64,000 nucleotides of DNA from Planctomycetota bacterium (GTDB lineage: Bacteria > Planctomycetota > Phycisphaerae > Phycisphaerales > UBA1924), in assembly GCA_014584315.1 (NCBI GenBank), contig JACTNA010000029.1, forward strand, positions 62,001 to 126,000, given 5' to 3'. A model generated the notes under the pieces. The model was not told the origin of the DNA. It made no database searches and was given only the letters and a program-made list of their open reading frames with translations. The translations under genes and the position numbers were made by a program. This document shows, one piece after another, positions 17,140 through 25,194 of this stretch. Positions within the stretch are counted from its first letter, which is position 1, and every line of letters starts with the position of its first letter.

Positions 17140-18411
17140 ATGAGTTCACGAAGCAATCCTCGCAACAACCTCGTCGCGGGGCTGTTCCTCCTCGGCGGCG
17201 TCGCGCTCGCCGTCTTCGCCAGTTTCGTCCTCTCGGACATCAGCATCGCCCGGACCGAGACCTACGAAGTGCACTTCGACATCCACGAAGGGGCGACCGG
17301 GCTGGACCCCGACGCCGAGGTCCGCCTGGGGGGCCAGCCCGTCGGCAAGGTCACCAGCATCGACTTCGACGCCGACGCCGGATACGCCGTCGCGGTCACC
17401 GTCAAGATCCGCAAGGACATCCCCCTCTACGCCGACGCCCGCGTCCACCTCGAAGTCCCGCTCCTCGGCTCGGCCAGCGTCATCAACATCGTCAGCCTCG
17501 GCACACCGCAGGCCGGCCCCGCCGACGGCCCCATCGACGGACGCCTTGCCCCCCCCGCGCTTCTCGCGCAAGCCGGCTACGGCGACGAGCAGCGGACCCA
17601 ACTCCAGAGCATCCTCGAACGCCTCGACAAGGGCACCGAGAAGATGATGAAGTTCGTCGACGACGCCGACCCGGACCTGACCAGGAACGTCAGCGATATC
17701 GTCGCCGACGTGCGCGAGGTGGTCCGCGACGCGCGCGAACGCTGGCCCGAATGGAGCGCGTCGATCACGACCACCATCGAGCGCAGCAACGAGTTCAGCG
17801 CCAAACTCCGCGACCTGGCCGACCGCTCCGGCTCCGTCCTCGACAAGGGCGAAGGCCTCCTCGACTCCGCACGCAGCGCCATCGACGACAACCGACCGAA
17901 AATCGACCGCATCGTCGACAACGTCGAGAGCGTCACCGCGAGGGTCAACGACGAGTGGGTGCCGCGCGGCAACCACCTCCTCGACCGGGCCGCCCAGGGC
18001 GTCGAACGCTTCGTCGAGATCGGCGACGAGGCGTACACGCTCGTCCGCGCCAACCGGCCCACGATCGACGGCATCCTCGCCGACTCACGCCTCGCCGCCG
18101 ACCAACTCAAACTCGCCACCGTCGAGATCCGCTCCCAGCCCTGGCGCCTCCTGCACCGCCCGAACACCAAGGAACTCGAAACCCAACTCCTCTACGACTC
18201 CGCCCGCTCCTACGCCGCCGCCGTCAGCGACCTCCGCGCCGCCAGCCAGGCCCTCGACTCGCTCCTCGCCTCCGCACAGGGACGCCCCACGCTCAGCGCG
18301 GCCGAGGCCGAGCAGGTCGCCGCCTGGCGCGACCAACTCGTCCGCGCCTTCGCCCGCTACGCCGAGGCCGAGCAACGCCTCCTCGACCAGATGATGCAGA
18401 GAGCGCCATGA
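17140..18411 (+). CDS. mlaD: MCE-domain lipid-binding protein MlaD
   Basis: A 423-residue periplasmic lipid carrier anchored by one N-terminal helix (NNLVAGLFLLGGVALAVFASFV). The MCE domain (about residues 35-135) has YEVHFDIHEGATGLDPDAEVRLGGQPVGKV and the later LLGSASVINI strand. The remaining ~280 residues are a long helical or coiled-coil region, which suggests a needle- or tube-forming MCE protein that could span part of the periplasm. ATG 17140 begins just before the anchor. A TATACT at 17068-17073 may be a separate -10 element, though mlaF read-through is likely. Its stop overlaps the ATG of the next gene, so the hydrolase downstream is probably coupled to it. Confidence 0.88.
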   Translation: MSSRSNPRNNLVAGLFLLGGVALAVFASFVLSDISIARTETYEVHFDIHEGATGLDPDAEVRLGGQPVGKVTSIDFDADAGYAVAVTVKIRKDIPLYADARVHLEVPLLGSASVINIVSLGTPQAGPADGPIDGRLAPPALLAQAGYGDEQRTQLQSILERLDKGTEKMMKFVDDADPDLTRNVSDIVADVREVVRDARERWPEWSASITTTIERSNEFSAKLRDLADRSGSVLDKGEGLLDSARSAIDDNRPKIDRIVDNVESVTARVNDEWVPRGNHLLDRAAQGVERFVEIGDEAYTLVRANRPTIDGILADSRLAADQLKLATVEIRSQPWRLLHRPNTKELETQLLYDSARSYAAAVSDLRAASQALDSLLASAQGRPTLSAAEAEQVAAWRDQLVRAFARYAEAEQRLLDQMMQRAP

Positions 18412-19514
18412 TGCACCGACGCCGTCGCAGGCTCGCCCTCGCGGGGTGCGCCCTGGCGGCCGGCGCGGCGGCCTGGACCGCCGCCCACCGGGCCGAGCGA
18501 TCCCAGCCGGAAGACCCCGGCCAGATCGTCCGCGCCCTCGACGAACTCGACGCGCGCCTCGACGCCCTCCTCGGCGGACCCGCCCCGCGCCTCACGCCCG
18601 AACCCGGCCTCTACCTCGTGCGCGAAGGGGGCGCGCTCGAACGCCTCAACACACAGAGCGAAGCCCCCCCCTCCGTCGTCGTCCTCGTCCACGGCCTCGA
18701 CGACCCGGGCGACATCTGGGCCGACCTCCTCCCGGCCCTCCGCGACGAGGGCCTGCACGCCGCGATCTTCGAGTACCCCAACGACCAGGCCGCCGCACGC
18801 TCCGCGGACCTCCTGCGCGAAAGCCTCCGCCTGCTCGGGGACGCCGGAACGCACCGCGTCGACCTCGTCTGCCACTCCATGGGCGGCCTCGTCGCCCTCG
18901 ACTGCCTCACCCGCGCGCCCGAGCACGAGTCCCCCCCCCTGCCCGAAGTCCGACGGCTCATCACCGTCGGCACGCCCATGGGCGGCTCGCCGTGGGCCAG
19001 GGTCCGCGCCATGGCCGAAGTCCGCGAGCACGCCCTGCGCTGGCTCGACGCCCCCGGCTGGGACCCACGCTCCCTCCTCGGATCGCTCCGCGACGGCCTC
19101 GGCGAGGCGGGCGCGGACCTCATGCCCGGCTCACCCTTCCTCGAATCGCTCCACGCCCGCGCCATGCCCGAGTCGCTGCGCCTCACCGTCATCGCCGGAC
19201 GCCTCACCTCCGAGCAACGCACGGACACCTCGTGGCTCGCCTCGTCCTGGCTCGCCCGCCGACTCCTCGGCCAGGCCGAAGCCCGGCGACTCGCCGACGA
19301 AACCCGCCGCGCCATCGACTCCCTCGGCGACGGCGTCGTCCCCCTCGACTCCGCCCTCCGCCTCGACGCGCCCGACACCGTCCTCCTCGAAGCCTCCCAC
19401 CGCGGCCTCGTCCGCCGACTCTCGGGCGAGCAGCGCATCCGCGCCGCTCTCGAGGGCGCGCCCCAACCCGTGCCCCCAGCCATCCCGGTCATCCTCGACC
19501 GACTTCGAGAGTGA
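18408..19514 (+). CDS. Alpha/beta hydrolase, probable exported lipase/esterase
   Basis: A 368-residue alpha/beta-fold hydrolase. The N-terminus MMHRRRRRLALAGCALAAGA is a Tat- or Sec-like signal or anchor with a cysteine (LAGC) that could be lipidated. The oxyanion strand reads VVVLVHGLDD, the nucleophile elbow VCHSMGGLVALD (serine near residue 155), and later TPMGGSPW and a final histidine in EASHRGL complete a lipase-like triad, with the acid likely in GDGVVPLDS. The start overlaps the mlaD stop (ATGATGA), so translation is coupled. Acting on lipids moved by the Mla proteins is a reasonable inference, not shown by sequence. Confidence 0.8.
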   Translation: MMHRRRRRLALAGCALAAGAAAWTAAHRAERSQPEDPGQIVRALDELDARLDALLGGPAPRLTPEPGLYLVREGGALERLNTQSEAPPSVVVLVHGLDDPGDIWADLLPALRDEGLHAAIFEYPNDQAAARSADLLRESLRLLGDAGTHRVDLVCHSMGGLVALDCLTRAPEHESPPLPEVRRLITVGTPMGGSPWARVRAMAEVREHALRWLDAPGWDPRSLLGSLRDGLGEAGADLMPGSPFLESLHARAMPESLRLTVIAGRLTSEQRTDTSWLASSWLARRLLGQAEARRLADETRRAIDSLGDGVVPLDSALRLDAPDTVLLEASHRGLVRRLSGEQRIRAALEGAPQPVPPAIPVILDRLRE

Positions 19515-19590
19515 TGGACTCACCCGCCCATTCCCGCTCGCACGCACACTCCATGCCGCCATCCCGCCTTGGGCCGCCGGCCGCCTCCGT

Positions 19591-20943
19591 TCAGGGCGAC
19601 GGCGGACCGCCCGGGCGTCTGCGCCGTCGGCGGCGCTTGCGCGGTCGGTTGCCCTCCGGGCCGGGCTGCGGCGGCTGCGGCGGGGGGGCGCCGTCGATGG
19701 ACGGCTCGCCGTCCGGGCGCGAAGGGGGGGGGGCCTCCCCGCCGCCCGAGACCGGCCCACCCGAGCCGGGCTTGCGCTTCTTGCGTCGGCGCTTCTTCTT
19801 GCCGCGCGGCTCGCCCCCGCCCGGCGCAGCCGGCTCGGGCGTGCGTTCCTCGCGCACGGGCGGCGCCCCGCGGTCCAGGTCGCGCGCACGCTCGCGGTCG
19901 CGCATGTGCGTCGGCGCTGGGCCGGGAGCGCGACGCTCGGGGCGGGCGGCGCGGCCGGGGCGCGGCGCGGGCGTCGAAGGCTCGCGCGTCGGCGGCGTGC
20001 CCACCGCGACGAGTTCCTCGACCGGGACCGCGATGTCGCGCCCGTCGGCATCCAGGCGCACCAGCACCAGCTGCGTGAGAATCTGTGAGTCGATCACGAT
20101 CCCGTCGCCCTCGGGCGTGCCCACCCTCGACTTGCGGTGCGGCAGCCGCTTCTTGAGGTCCTCGTAGGTCTCGTCCTCGTAGCGGAGGCAGCACATGAGC
20201 CGCCCGCACCGACCCGAGATCTTCAGCGGTTCGAGCGTGGCCTTCTGCGTCTTGGCCGACCGCATCGAGATCGGCTTGAGCACCTTGAGGAAGTTCTTGC
20301 AGCAGCAGTACTGCCCGCAGCGCTCGTAGTCCGCCACGAGCCGGGCCTCGTCGCGCGCCCCGACCTGCCGCATCTCCACGCGGGTCCGCCACCGGTTGCC
20401 CATCCGGTGGACGAACTCGCGGAAATCGACCCGCTCCTCCGACATCCCGTACACCGTCACGCGCTCACCCCCCAGGATCGGCTCCACCTGCACGATCTTC
20501 ATGGGCAGGTTCAGGCGCTCGGCCTCGGCGCGGGCCTCCGCGCGGAGTTCGTTCGCCCGCTGCTCGAGGGCCGCCTGGCGGTCGAGGTCCTCGCCCGTCG
20601 CCACGCGCAGCACACGCCCCTGGTCGAAGAACGGGTAGTCCCGCCCGCCGGAGTTCTCGACGTACTCGAGCATGTCCTTGCGCGAGACGCTCTTGGAGCA
20701 CCCCGAGTTGGGGCACGTGCTGGTCAGCATCTCGCCAAGTTCCACGCCCCGGTGCGTGCGCACGACCAGTTTGCTCCCGCACCCGGGCTTGGCGTCGCCG
20801 TCGTACGGGTACTCGCCGATGAGCTTCATCACGCCGAACCGGACCACGATGCTCTTGGGCGCGGCGAGCCGCTCGTAGGCCTTGCGGTCCTCCTCCCAGG
20901 CGGCGAGGTCCTCCTCGAACTGCGGCAGGGGCAGGATGGGCAT
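19591..20943 (-). CDS. ricT: PSP1-domain protein (RicT-like) with long basic tail
   Basis: Predicted 450-residue protein of the PSP1/RicT (YaaT) family; in Bacillus RicT is part of the RicAFT complex that acts on RNase Y and carries Fe-S clusters. The PSP1 domain includes RVEMRQVGARDEARLV, the cysteine cluster GQYCCCKNFL, KISGRCGRLMCCLRYE and the C-terminal KKRLP. Extra N-terminal cysteines (GCGSK, CPNSGCSKS) are unusual. The last ~150 residues are proline-rich and strongly basic (KKKRRRKKRKP, RKRRRRRRRP), possibly RNA-binding. ATG 20943 has GGAGG 6 nt upstream. A run of ten C in the tail (19724-19733 as G on the + strand) could slip. The 160 bases upstream hold no gene. Confidence 0.83.
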   Translation of the reverse strand: MPILPLPQFEEDLAAWEEDRKAYERLAAPKSIVVRFGVMKLIGEYPYDGDAKPGCGSKLVVRTHRGVELGEMLTSTCPNSGCSKSVSRKDMLEYVENSGGRDYPFFDQGRVLRVATGEDLDRQAALEQRANELRAEARAEAERLNLPMKIVQVEPILGGERVTVYGMSEERVDFREFVHRMGNRWRTRVEMRQVGARDEARLVADYERCGQYCCCKNFLKVLKPISMRSAKTQKATLEPLKISGRCGRLMCCLRYEDETYEDLKKRLPHRKSRVGTPEGDGIVIDSQILTQLVLVRLDADGRDIAVPVEELVAVGTPPTREPSTPAPRPGRAARPERRAPGPAPTHMRDRERARDLDRGAPPVREERTPEPAAPGGGEPRGKKKRRRKKRKPGSGGPVSGGGEAPPPSRPDGEPSIDGAPPPQPPQPGPEGNRPRKRRRRRRRPGGPPSP

Positions 20944-21105
20944 GACACCTCCGGGCCTCGGGGCGGACACGCAACGGGGCGCCGGCGCGCGCTGCGCCGG
21001 ACGCGGTCGTAGGGTCGGTTGTCGCCGGGCGAGGGGTTCGGCCCGTCCGCGCGCCCGGCGACGCGGACGGTTCTGGTGCGTGCGCCCGCCTTCGCGGGGC
21101 GGAGG

Positions 21106-21504
21106 TCAGCCGCGCCCGTGCCGCTTGGCGCGGGCGGCGGTGAAGATGTCGCGCAGGTCCGCGCGCTGGAACAACTGGACGTTCTGCTGGTTCACGACCT
21201 TGTAGACGGAGACGGTCTCGGCGCGCTCGTCGATGACGACAAGCACCTCCTCGTTCCCGCCGTCCGTCGTCATCACGATGTACGACCCGCTCCGCGCCAC
21301 CATGTCGCCCCGGGCCTCGCCGCCGAGGAGCGGCGCGGCCTTCGCGATCACCAGCCCGAGCAGCACGAGCGCGCTCGCCTGCAACCAGCGGACGGAGCGG
21401 GGGAGGGCCTGGGGCTTGAGGCTCGAGTCATGAGGCGCGGGGCCTTCCTCGCCTCGATCCTTCGACCCCTCGACCCCTTGATCCCTTGTCGTGCTCTCGA
21501 TCAT
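21106..21504 (-). CDS. Hypothetical single-pass membrane protein
   Basis: A 132-residue protein of unknown function. Residues ~1-35 are charged and cytoplasmic, one helix (WLQASALVLLGLVIAKAAPLL) follows, and the rest, SGSYIVMTTDGGNEEVLVVIDERAETVSVYKVVNQQ, looks like a small beta domain outside the membrane. The upstream gene product has a similar helix-plus-beta plan (DSANQELVALRW), so the two may be related. The start overlaps the upstream stop in an ATGA arrangement, indicating coupling. It lies ~160 bases downstream of the ricT start, in the same orientation. Confidence 0.62.
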   Translation of the reverse strand: MIESTTRDQGVEGSKDRGEEGPAPHDSSLKPQALPRSVRWLQASALVLLGLVIAKAAPLLGGEARGDMVARSGSYIVMTTDGGNEEVLVVIDERAETVSVYKVVNQQNVQLFQRADLRDIFTAARAKRHGRG

Positions 21505-21794
21505 CGTCCCGGCTGCTCCTTGCTGTCGGCGTTGAGATCGCGGTAGTCAAGCCCTTCGAGCTGGCTCCGCGAGTCGTTCCAGCGCAGGGCGACGAGTTCC
21601 TGGTTGGCCGAGTCGACGATCCAGATCGCGTTGCCCGGACCGCCGCGGATCTTCCCGCCGACGACGGTGTACTCGCCGCGGGCGCGCTGCGCCGGCTGGC
21701 CGACCGCCCCCTCCGGCGCGAGCGTGAGGATCAGCAGCAGGGCGGCCAGCCCCGCGTTCACGACAATGAGCGTGCCCCGCGTGTTCCGGCGCAT
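21501..21794 (-). CDS. Hypothetical small exported or membrane-anchored protein
   Basis: A 97-residue protein. An N-terminal helix (GTLIVVNAGLAALLLILTLAPEG) anchors or exports it; the remainder has a beta-rich segment (ARGEYTVVGGKI, AIWIVDSANQELVALRWNDS). No family is recognised. The ATG has GGAGGG 9 nt upstream. It is translationally coupled to the next gene, whose product has a comparable layout, and follows a 68-residue membrane protein by 32 bases, so the three form one small operon of envelope proteins. Confidence 0.62.
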   Translation of the reverse strand: MRRNTRGTLIVVNAGLAALLLILTLAPEGAVGQPAQRARGEYTVVGGKIRGGPGNAIWIVDSANQELVALRWNDSRSQLEGLDYRDLNADSKEQPGR

Positions 21795-21826
21795 CCGGCG
21801 TGTCCCTCCAAGGCCCACGAGAGGCG

Positions 21827-22033
21827 TCAGTCCTGGTGCCCGCGCTTGCTCGGGATCAGGTTCGCCCCGATCGCCGCCGCCACGATGACGACCAGGCACA
21901 CGTAGTTCATTACCACCGGCGGCGTGTCGGCCTTCGTGGGCGTCGGGGGCTGCGGCCCGGAGGGCTGGCCCAACGCCGACGAGACCGCCACCAGGCACAC
22001 CGCGAGGGCGACGATGAGGGCGACCTGCTTCAC
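21827..22033 (-). CDS. Hypothetical 68-residue membrane protein
   Basis: A short protein with two hydrophobic segments: residues ~3-20 (VALIVALAVCLVAVSSAL) and ~42-60 (VCLVVIVAAAIGANLI), separated by a proline-rich loop. No family is recognised. It starts with GTG 22033, and TACGAT 6 nt before it makes a leaderless transcript likely; it heads the run of three small membrane genes. Small size and the lack of known homologues leave some doubt, but the -10 spacing and codon use favour a real gene. Confidence 0.58.
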   Translation of the reverse strand: MKQVALIVALAVCLVAVSSALGQPSGPQPPTPTKADTPPVVMNYVCLVVIVAAAIGANLIPSKRGHQD

Positions 22034-22039
22034 GGGGGC

Positions 22040-22045
22040 ATCGTA
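22040..22045 (-). promoter_or_regulatory. -10-like TACGAT before the small membrane-protein operon
   Basis: On the minus strand TACGAT ends 6 nt before GTG 22033, with no Shine-Dalgarno sequence: the leaderless arrangement seen repeatedly in this window. Confidence 0.42.
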
Positions 22046-22076
22046 CCGATCGGGACGGGGCGAGTAAAGCCGACCG

Positions 22077-22679
22077 TCACGCCACCACGCCCAGCGGCTC
22101 GAACGCCGGGGCCTCCGGGGACGCCCACAGCCCCGCCCCGGAAGCGAACGGGCGGCTCGCCCCGTCGAAGGACGCCCGGTCGAGATGCACCGTGCCCCAC
22201 CGGCGGCTGCGGACCCGCATCAGGCGGGCGTACTCCTCGACCATGACCACACGCAGCGCGTACCACCGCCCGCGGTGCTCGAAGACGTCCTCGAACAGAC
22301 CGTCCGGCGGCTGCTCGACGCACCAGTACACAAAGACGAACGCGGCCGCGAACTCCGGCCCGAAGAGCCGCTGCCAGGTCAGCAGCGAGTCCACGTCCTC
22401 CGCGTTCACCCACGACTCGAGCCGCCCCGGGCCGGGACGCGAACGGGGCGACAGATACCGCCGACCCTTCACCTCCGCCAGCAGGTTCGAGCCTTCGCCG
22501 TACAGGACGAAATCGAAGGACTTCAACGATCGCTCCGGGCCGTCGCCGACGGAGAGCCGCGGCCGCACGCCCCCGGGCAGCAGCGCCTTGCGGGCCTCGT
22601 CAACCGCGACATACGGGATGCGCCGGTCGCGCAGCAGCCGCTCGAACGCCGTCTCGTAGTGGTGGCGTCGCTGGGCCAC
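22077..22679 (-). CDS. HYExAFE family protein
   Basis: A ~200-residue protein with the signature HHYETAFERLLRDRRIPYVAVDEARKALL near its N-terminus, the hallmark of the planctomycete HYExAFE family; function is unknown. The next segment, KSFDFVLYGEGSNLLAEVKGRR, has a D-(E)xK pattern (D in SFDFV, then LAEVKGR) like the core of PD-(D/E)xK nucleases, so a nuclease-type fold is possible (inference). GTG 22679 is chosen because it begins at the motif; a longer start at 22763 would add 28 low-complexity residues. It is divergent from the KamA operon, whose promoter lies ~120 bases away. Confidence 0.78.
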   Translation of the reverse strand: MAQRRHHYETAFERLLRDRRIPYVAVDEARKALLPGGVRPRLSVGDGPERSLKSFDFVLYGEGSNLLAEVKGRRYLSPRSRPGPGRLESWVNAEDVDSLLTWQRLFGPEFAAAFVFVYWCVEQPPDGLFEDVFEHRGRWYALRVVMVEEYARLMRVRSRRWGTVHLDRASFDGASRPFASGAGLWASPEAPAFEPLGVVA

Positions 22680-22796
22680 GCCGACAGGATACGGCGAAAC
22701 CGCAATCAGCGGAACCCGGGACGCAGGCCCAGCTCTTATCGGACGGCGGGAGGATCGGGGCATTGAAGCCGGGCGGCGGTCGCGGATCGATTCGCC

Positions 22797-22824
22797 TTGC
22801 CGGTCTGTGTTTCGGGAATAATAT
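22797..22824 (+). promoter_or_regulatory. Sigma70-like promoter of the KamA operon
   Basis: TTGCCG (22797-22802), a 16-base spacer and TAATAT (22819-22824) form the best promoter match in the window, inside an AT-rich island (22817-22837) that stands out in GC-rich DNA. A second -10-like TATACT follows at 22832-22837. The leader to GTG 22874 would be ~43 bases and carries GGAG 7 nt before the start. Confidence 0.6.
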
Positions 22825-22873
22825 ATCCGAATATACTCTGCTGGGTCACCTTCGACCCCTCTGGAGACGTACC

Positions 22874-24487
22874 GTGTCCGTACCTGCTTCGTCCCTTGTG
22901 TGCGGGGCCGGGCCTCGTGCGGTCCCGCCCGCGATGACGCCGTCCGATGTTGCGGCGCTGCTCGACCGCTACGGCTACCCCGAGGAGACGCGGGCGATCA
23001 TCGAATCCGAGGGGCTGCTTCCGCCGGGGCTGCTGAGCCGCCTGCACCGCACCTATCCCCGGCACAGCGGGCTGATGGAGCGTGCCCCGTTCCTCTTCCC
23101 GGCCCGACGCGAGTACGAGGGCCTTCGCGGGTTCCGGAAGGTCGCCGCGATCCTCGAGGAGCACGGCATCCGCCTCGGCGCGATGGCCGAGCGCGAACTG
23201 TTCGTCGAGGTCTACCGCTTCAAGGCGACGAGCCATGCGCTGAACACGATCAACTGGGGCGCGTACGAGGCGGACTCGATGTACCACCTCATGTTCCCGC
23301 AGCCCGGGATGATGCGCCCGGAGGTCGTGGCGCGGTACGAGGCGGCGCAGGACGCGGCGGCCCGGTCGCGGGTGGCGGAGGCGTACAAGGAGGAGACAAA
23401 CCCGCACGACGGGCACCAGCTGCTCAACAAGCCCTGGATCGAGCGCGACGACGGCGGCGTCGAGATCGTCGAAGGGAGCCAGCACAAGTACCCGCAGTGC
23501 CAACTCGTCTTCGACAAGACGACGCAGACCTGCTTCGCCTTCTGCACCTACTGCTTCCGGCACGCGCAGCTCCGCCGCGACGACGACATGTTCATCCAGG
23601 AGGACATCGCGCAGGTCCACGAGTACCTGCGCCGGCACACGGAAGTGACCGACCTGCTCATCACCGGGGGCGACGCGGGGTACATCCCCTACGAGCGGCT
23701 CCGCCAGTACGTCCGGCCCATCCTGGACGACCCGTCGCTCCTGCACGTGCGGACGGTTCGCCTGGCCTCGCGGGCCCTGACCTACCAGCCCGAGATGCTG
23801 CTGACGCGCCGCTACGAGCGCCTCCTCGGGCTGTTCGACGAGATGCACGCCAACGGGGTCCAGGTGTCCTGGATGGCCCACTTCTCGACGCCGCGCGAAC
23901 TGCTCAACCCGAGCACGATCGCGGCGATCCGGCGGCTCCAGGCGCACGGCGTGGTCGTGCGCAGCCAAAGCCCGATCATGAACCACATCAGCCTCTTCCA
24001 GCGCGAGGACGGCACGACGGACATCGAACGCTCCGCGCAGAACTGGATCGACCTCGCGAACGTCCTCGGCACGCTCCTGGTCCGGTTCCACTCGATGTAC
24101 TGCGCCAGGGCCACCGGCGAGCACCACTACTTCGCCGCGCCCCTCGCCGACATCGAGAAGATCTCCAACCTCGTCTTCCGGTCGCTCAGTTCGCTCAACC
24201 GCCCCTCGCGCTACATCACGATGACCACCTCCGCGGGCAAGCTCTCGCTGCTGGGCGAGGCGTCGGTGGGCGGGCGCCGGGCGCTGGCCCTGAAGTTCAA
24301 CGAGGCCCGCAACATGGCCTGGATGGACCGGGTCTTCCTCGCCGTTTACGACGAGCACGAAACGCGCGTCGACCGCCTCGTCCCGCTCGACGGCGGCGCG
24401 TTCTTCTTCGAGGCCGAGCTCCGCGAGATCGAGCGGGCGCTCGAGACGACGCTCGAACGGCGCACCCCGCTCAGGGTCCTCGAATGA
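22874..24487 (+). CDS. KamA-family radical SAM amino acid 2,3-aminomutase
   Basis: A 537-residue radical SAM/PLP protein of the lysine 2,3-aminomutase family, which moves an alpha-amino group to the beta carbon. The 4Fe-4S cysteines are C220, C224 and C227 in CFAFCTYCFRH; LLITGGDAG is the SAM glycine motif. K456 in TTSAGK takes the place of the PLP lysine (PGGGGK in lysine aminomutase). From a remembered alignment, the two aspartates that hold the lysine epsilon-amino group appear replaced (CARATG and ITMTT), so lysine is probably not the substrate. It is ~100 residues longer than typical enzymes at the N-terminus. GTG 22874 has GGAG at 7 nt; ATG 22934 is an alternative. It leads a five-gene overlapping operon. 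Confidence 0.83.
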   Translation: MSVPASSLVCGAGPRAVPPAMTPSDVAALLDRYGYPEETRAIIESEGLLPPGLLSRLHRTYPRHSGLMERAPFLFPARREYEGLRGFRKVAAILEEHGIRLGAMAERELFVEVYRFKATSHALNTINWGAYEADSMYHLMFPQPGMMRPEVVARYEAAQDAAARSRVAEAYKEETNPHDGHQLLNKPWIERDDGGVEIVEGSQHKYPQCQLVFDKTTQTCFAFCTYCFRHAQLRRDDDMFIQEDIAQVHEYLRRHTEVTDLLITGGDAGYIPYERLRQYVRPILDDPSLLHVRTVRLASRALTYQPEMLLTRRYERLLGLFDEMHANGVQVSWMAHFSTPRELLNPSTIAAIRRLQAHGVVVRSQSPIMNHISLFQREDGTTDIERSAQNWIDLANVLGTLLVRFHSMYCARATGEHHYFAAPLADIEKISNLVFRSLSSLNRPSRYITMTTSAGKLSLLGEASVGGRRALALKFNEARNMAWMDRVFLAVYDEHETRVDRLVPLDGGAFFFEAELREIERALETTLERRTPLRVLE

Positions 24488-25194
24488 TCGACAAGCGCTG
24501 CAGTTCGCCGCACGAGGCCGTCGCCCCCGTCCACGACGGCGCGACGGTCATGATCGGCGGCTTCGGCAGCGCGGGCAGCCCCGTCGAACTCATCCACGCG
24601 CTGATCGACCGCGGCCCGCGCGGACTCACCGTCATCAGCAACAACGCCGGGTGCGGGCGCGTCGGGCTGGCCGCGCTGATCGAGGCGGGACGCGTCGAGC
24701 GCGTCGTCTGCTCGTTCCCGCGCAGCGCGGATGCCGAGGTCTTCGCCTCGGCCTATCGGGCCGGGCGCGTCGCACTGGACCTCGTGCCCCAGGGCACGCT
24801 CGCCGAGCGCATCCGCGCGGGGGGCGCTGGCGTCCCCGCCTTCTACACCCCGGTCGGCGCGGGAACCCCCCTGGGCCACGGCAAGGAACGCCGGTCCTTC
24901 GGCGGGCGCGAGTGCGTGCTCGAGCACGCGCTGACCGCCGACTTCGCGCTCGTCAAGGCCGAGCGCGCCGACCGCTACGGCAACCTCGTCTACCGCAAGA
25001 CCGCGCGGAACTTCGGGCCGATCATGTGCATGGCCTCGCGCGTCGCGATCGTCCAGGCGCGCCGCATCGTCGAACCGGGCGAGATCGACCCCGAGGCGGT
25101 GGTCACGCCGGGCGTCTTCGTGCAGCGCGTCGTCGAGGTGCGCGGGCCGGCCGACGAGTCCGACCTGGTGCGCGAGGGGAGGCGATACCCGTGA
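24484..25194 (+). CDS. 3-oxoacid CoA-transferase family, subunit A
   Basis: A 236-residue alpha subunit of a family I CoA-transferase (3-oxoacid or 3-oxoadipate type), which moves CoA from succinyl-CoA or acetyl-CoA to a keto acid. The glycine-rich start GATVMIGGFGSAGSPVELI and the SNNAGCGRVGL and GTLAERIRAGGAG motifs are typical; ADRYGNLVYRKTARNF closes the domain. The ATG overlaps the stop of the aminomutase (ATGA) and the stop overlaps the GTG of subunit B, so the three are coupled. Substrate within the family cannot be assigned from these motifs; context favours a beta-keto acid made from the aminomutase product. Confidence 0.87.
   Translation: MIDKRCSSPHEAVAPVHDGATVMIGGFGSAGSPVELIHALIDRGPRGLTVISNNAGCGRVGLAALIEAGRVERVVCSFPRSADAEVFASAYRAGRVALDLVPQGTLAERIRAGGAGVPAFYTPVGAGTPLGHGKERRSFGGRECVLEHALTADFALVKAERADRYGNLVYRKTARNFGPIMCMASRVAIVQARRIVEPGEIDPEAVVTPGVFVQRVVEVRGPADESDLVREGRRYP

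Noticed and set aside
22811..22840. AT-rich island as an origin unwinding element
   Set aside because: It fits a promoter with correct spacing right before a gene with a Shine-Dalgarno site, and no DnaA boxes lie beside it.
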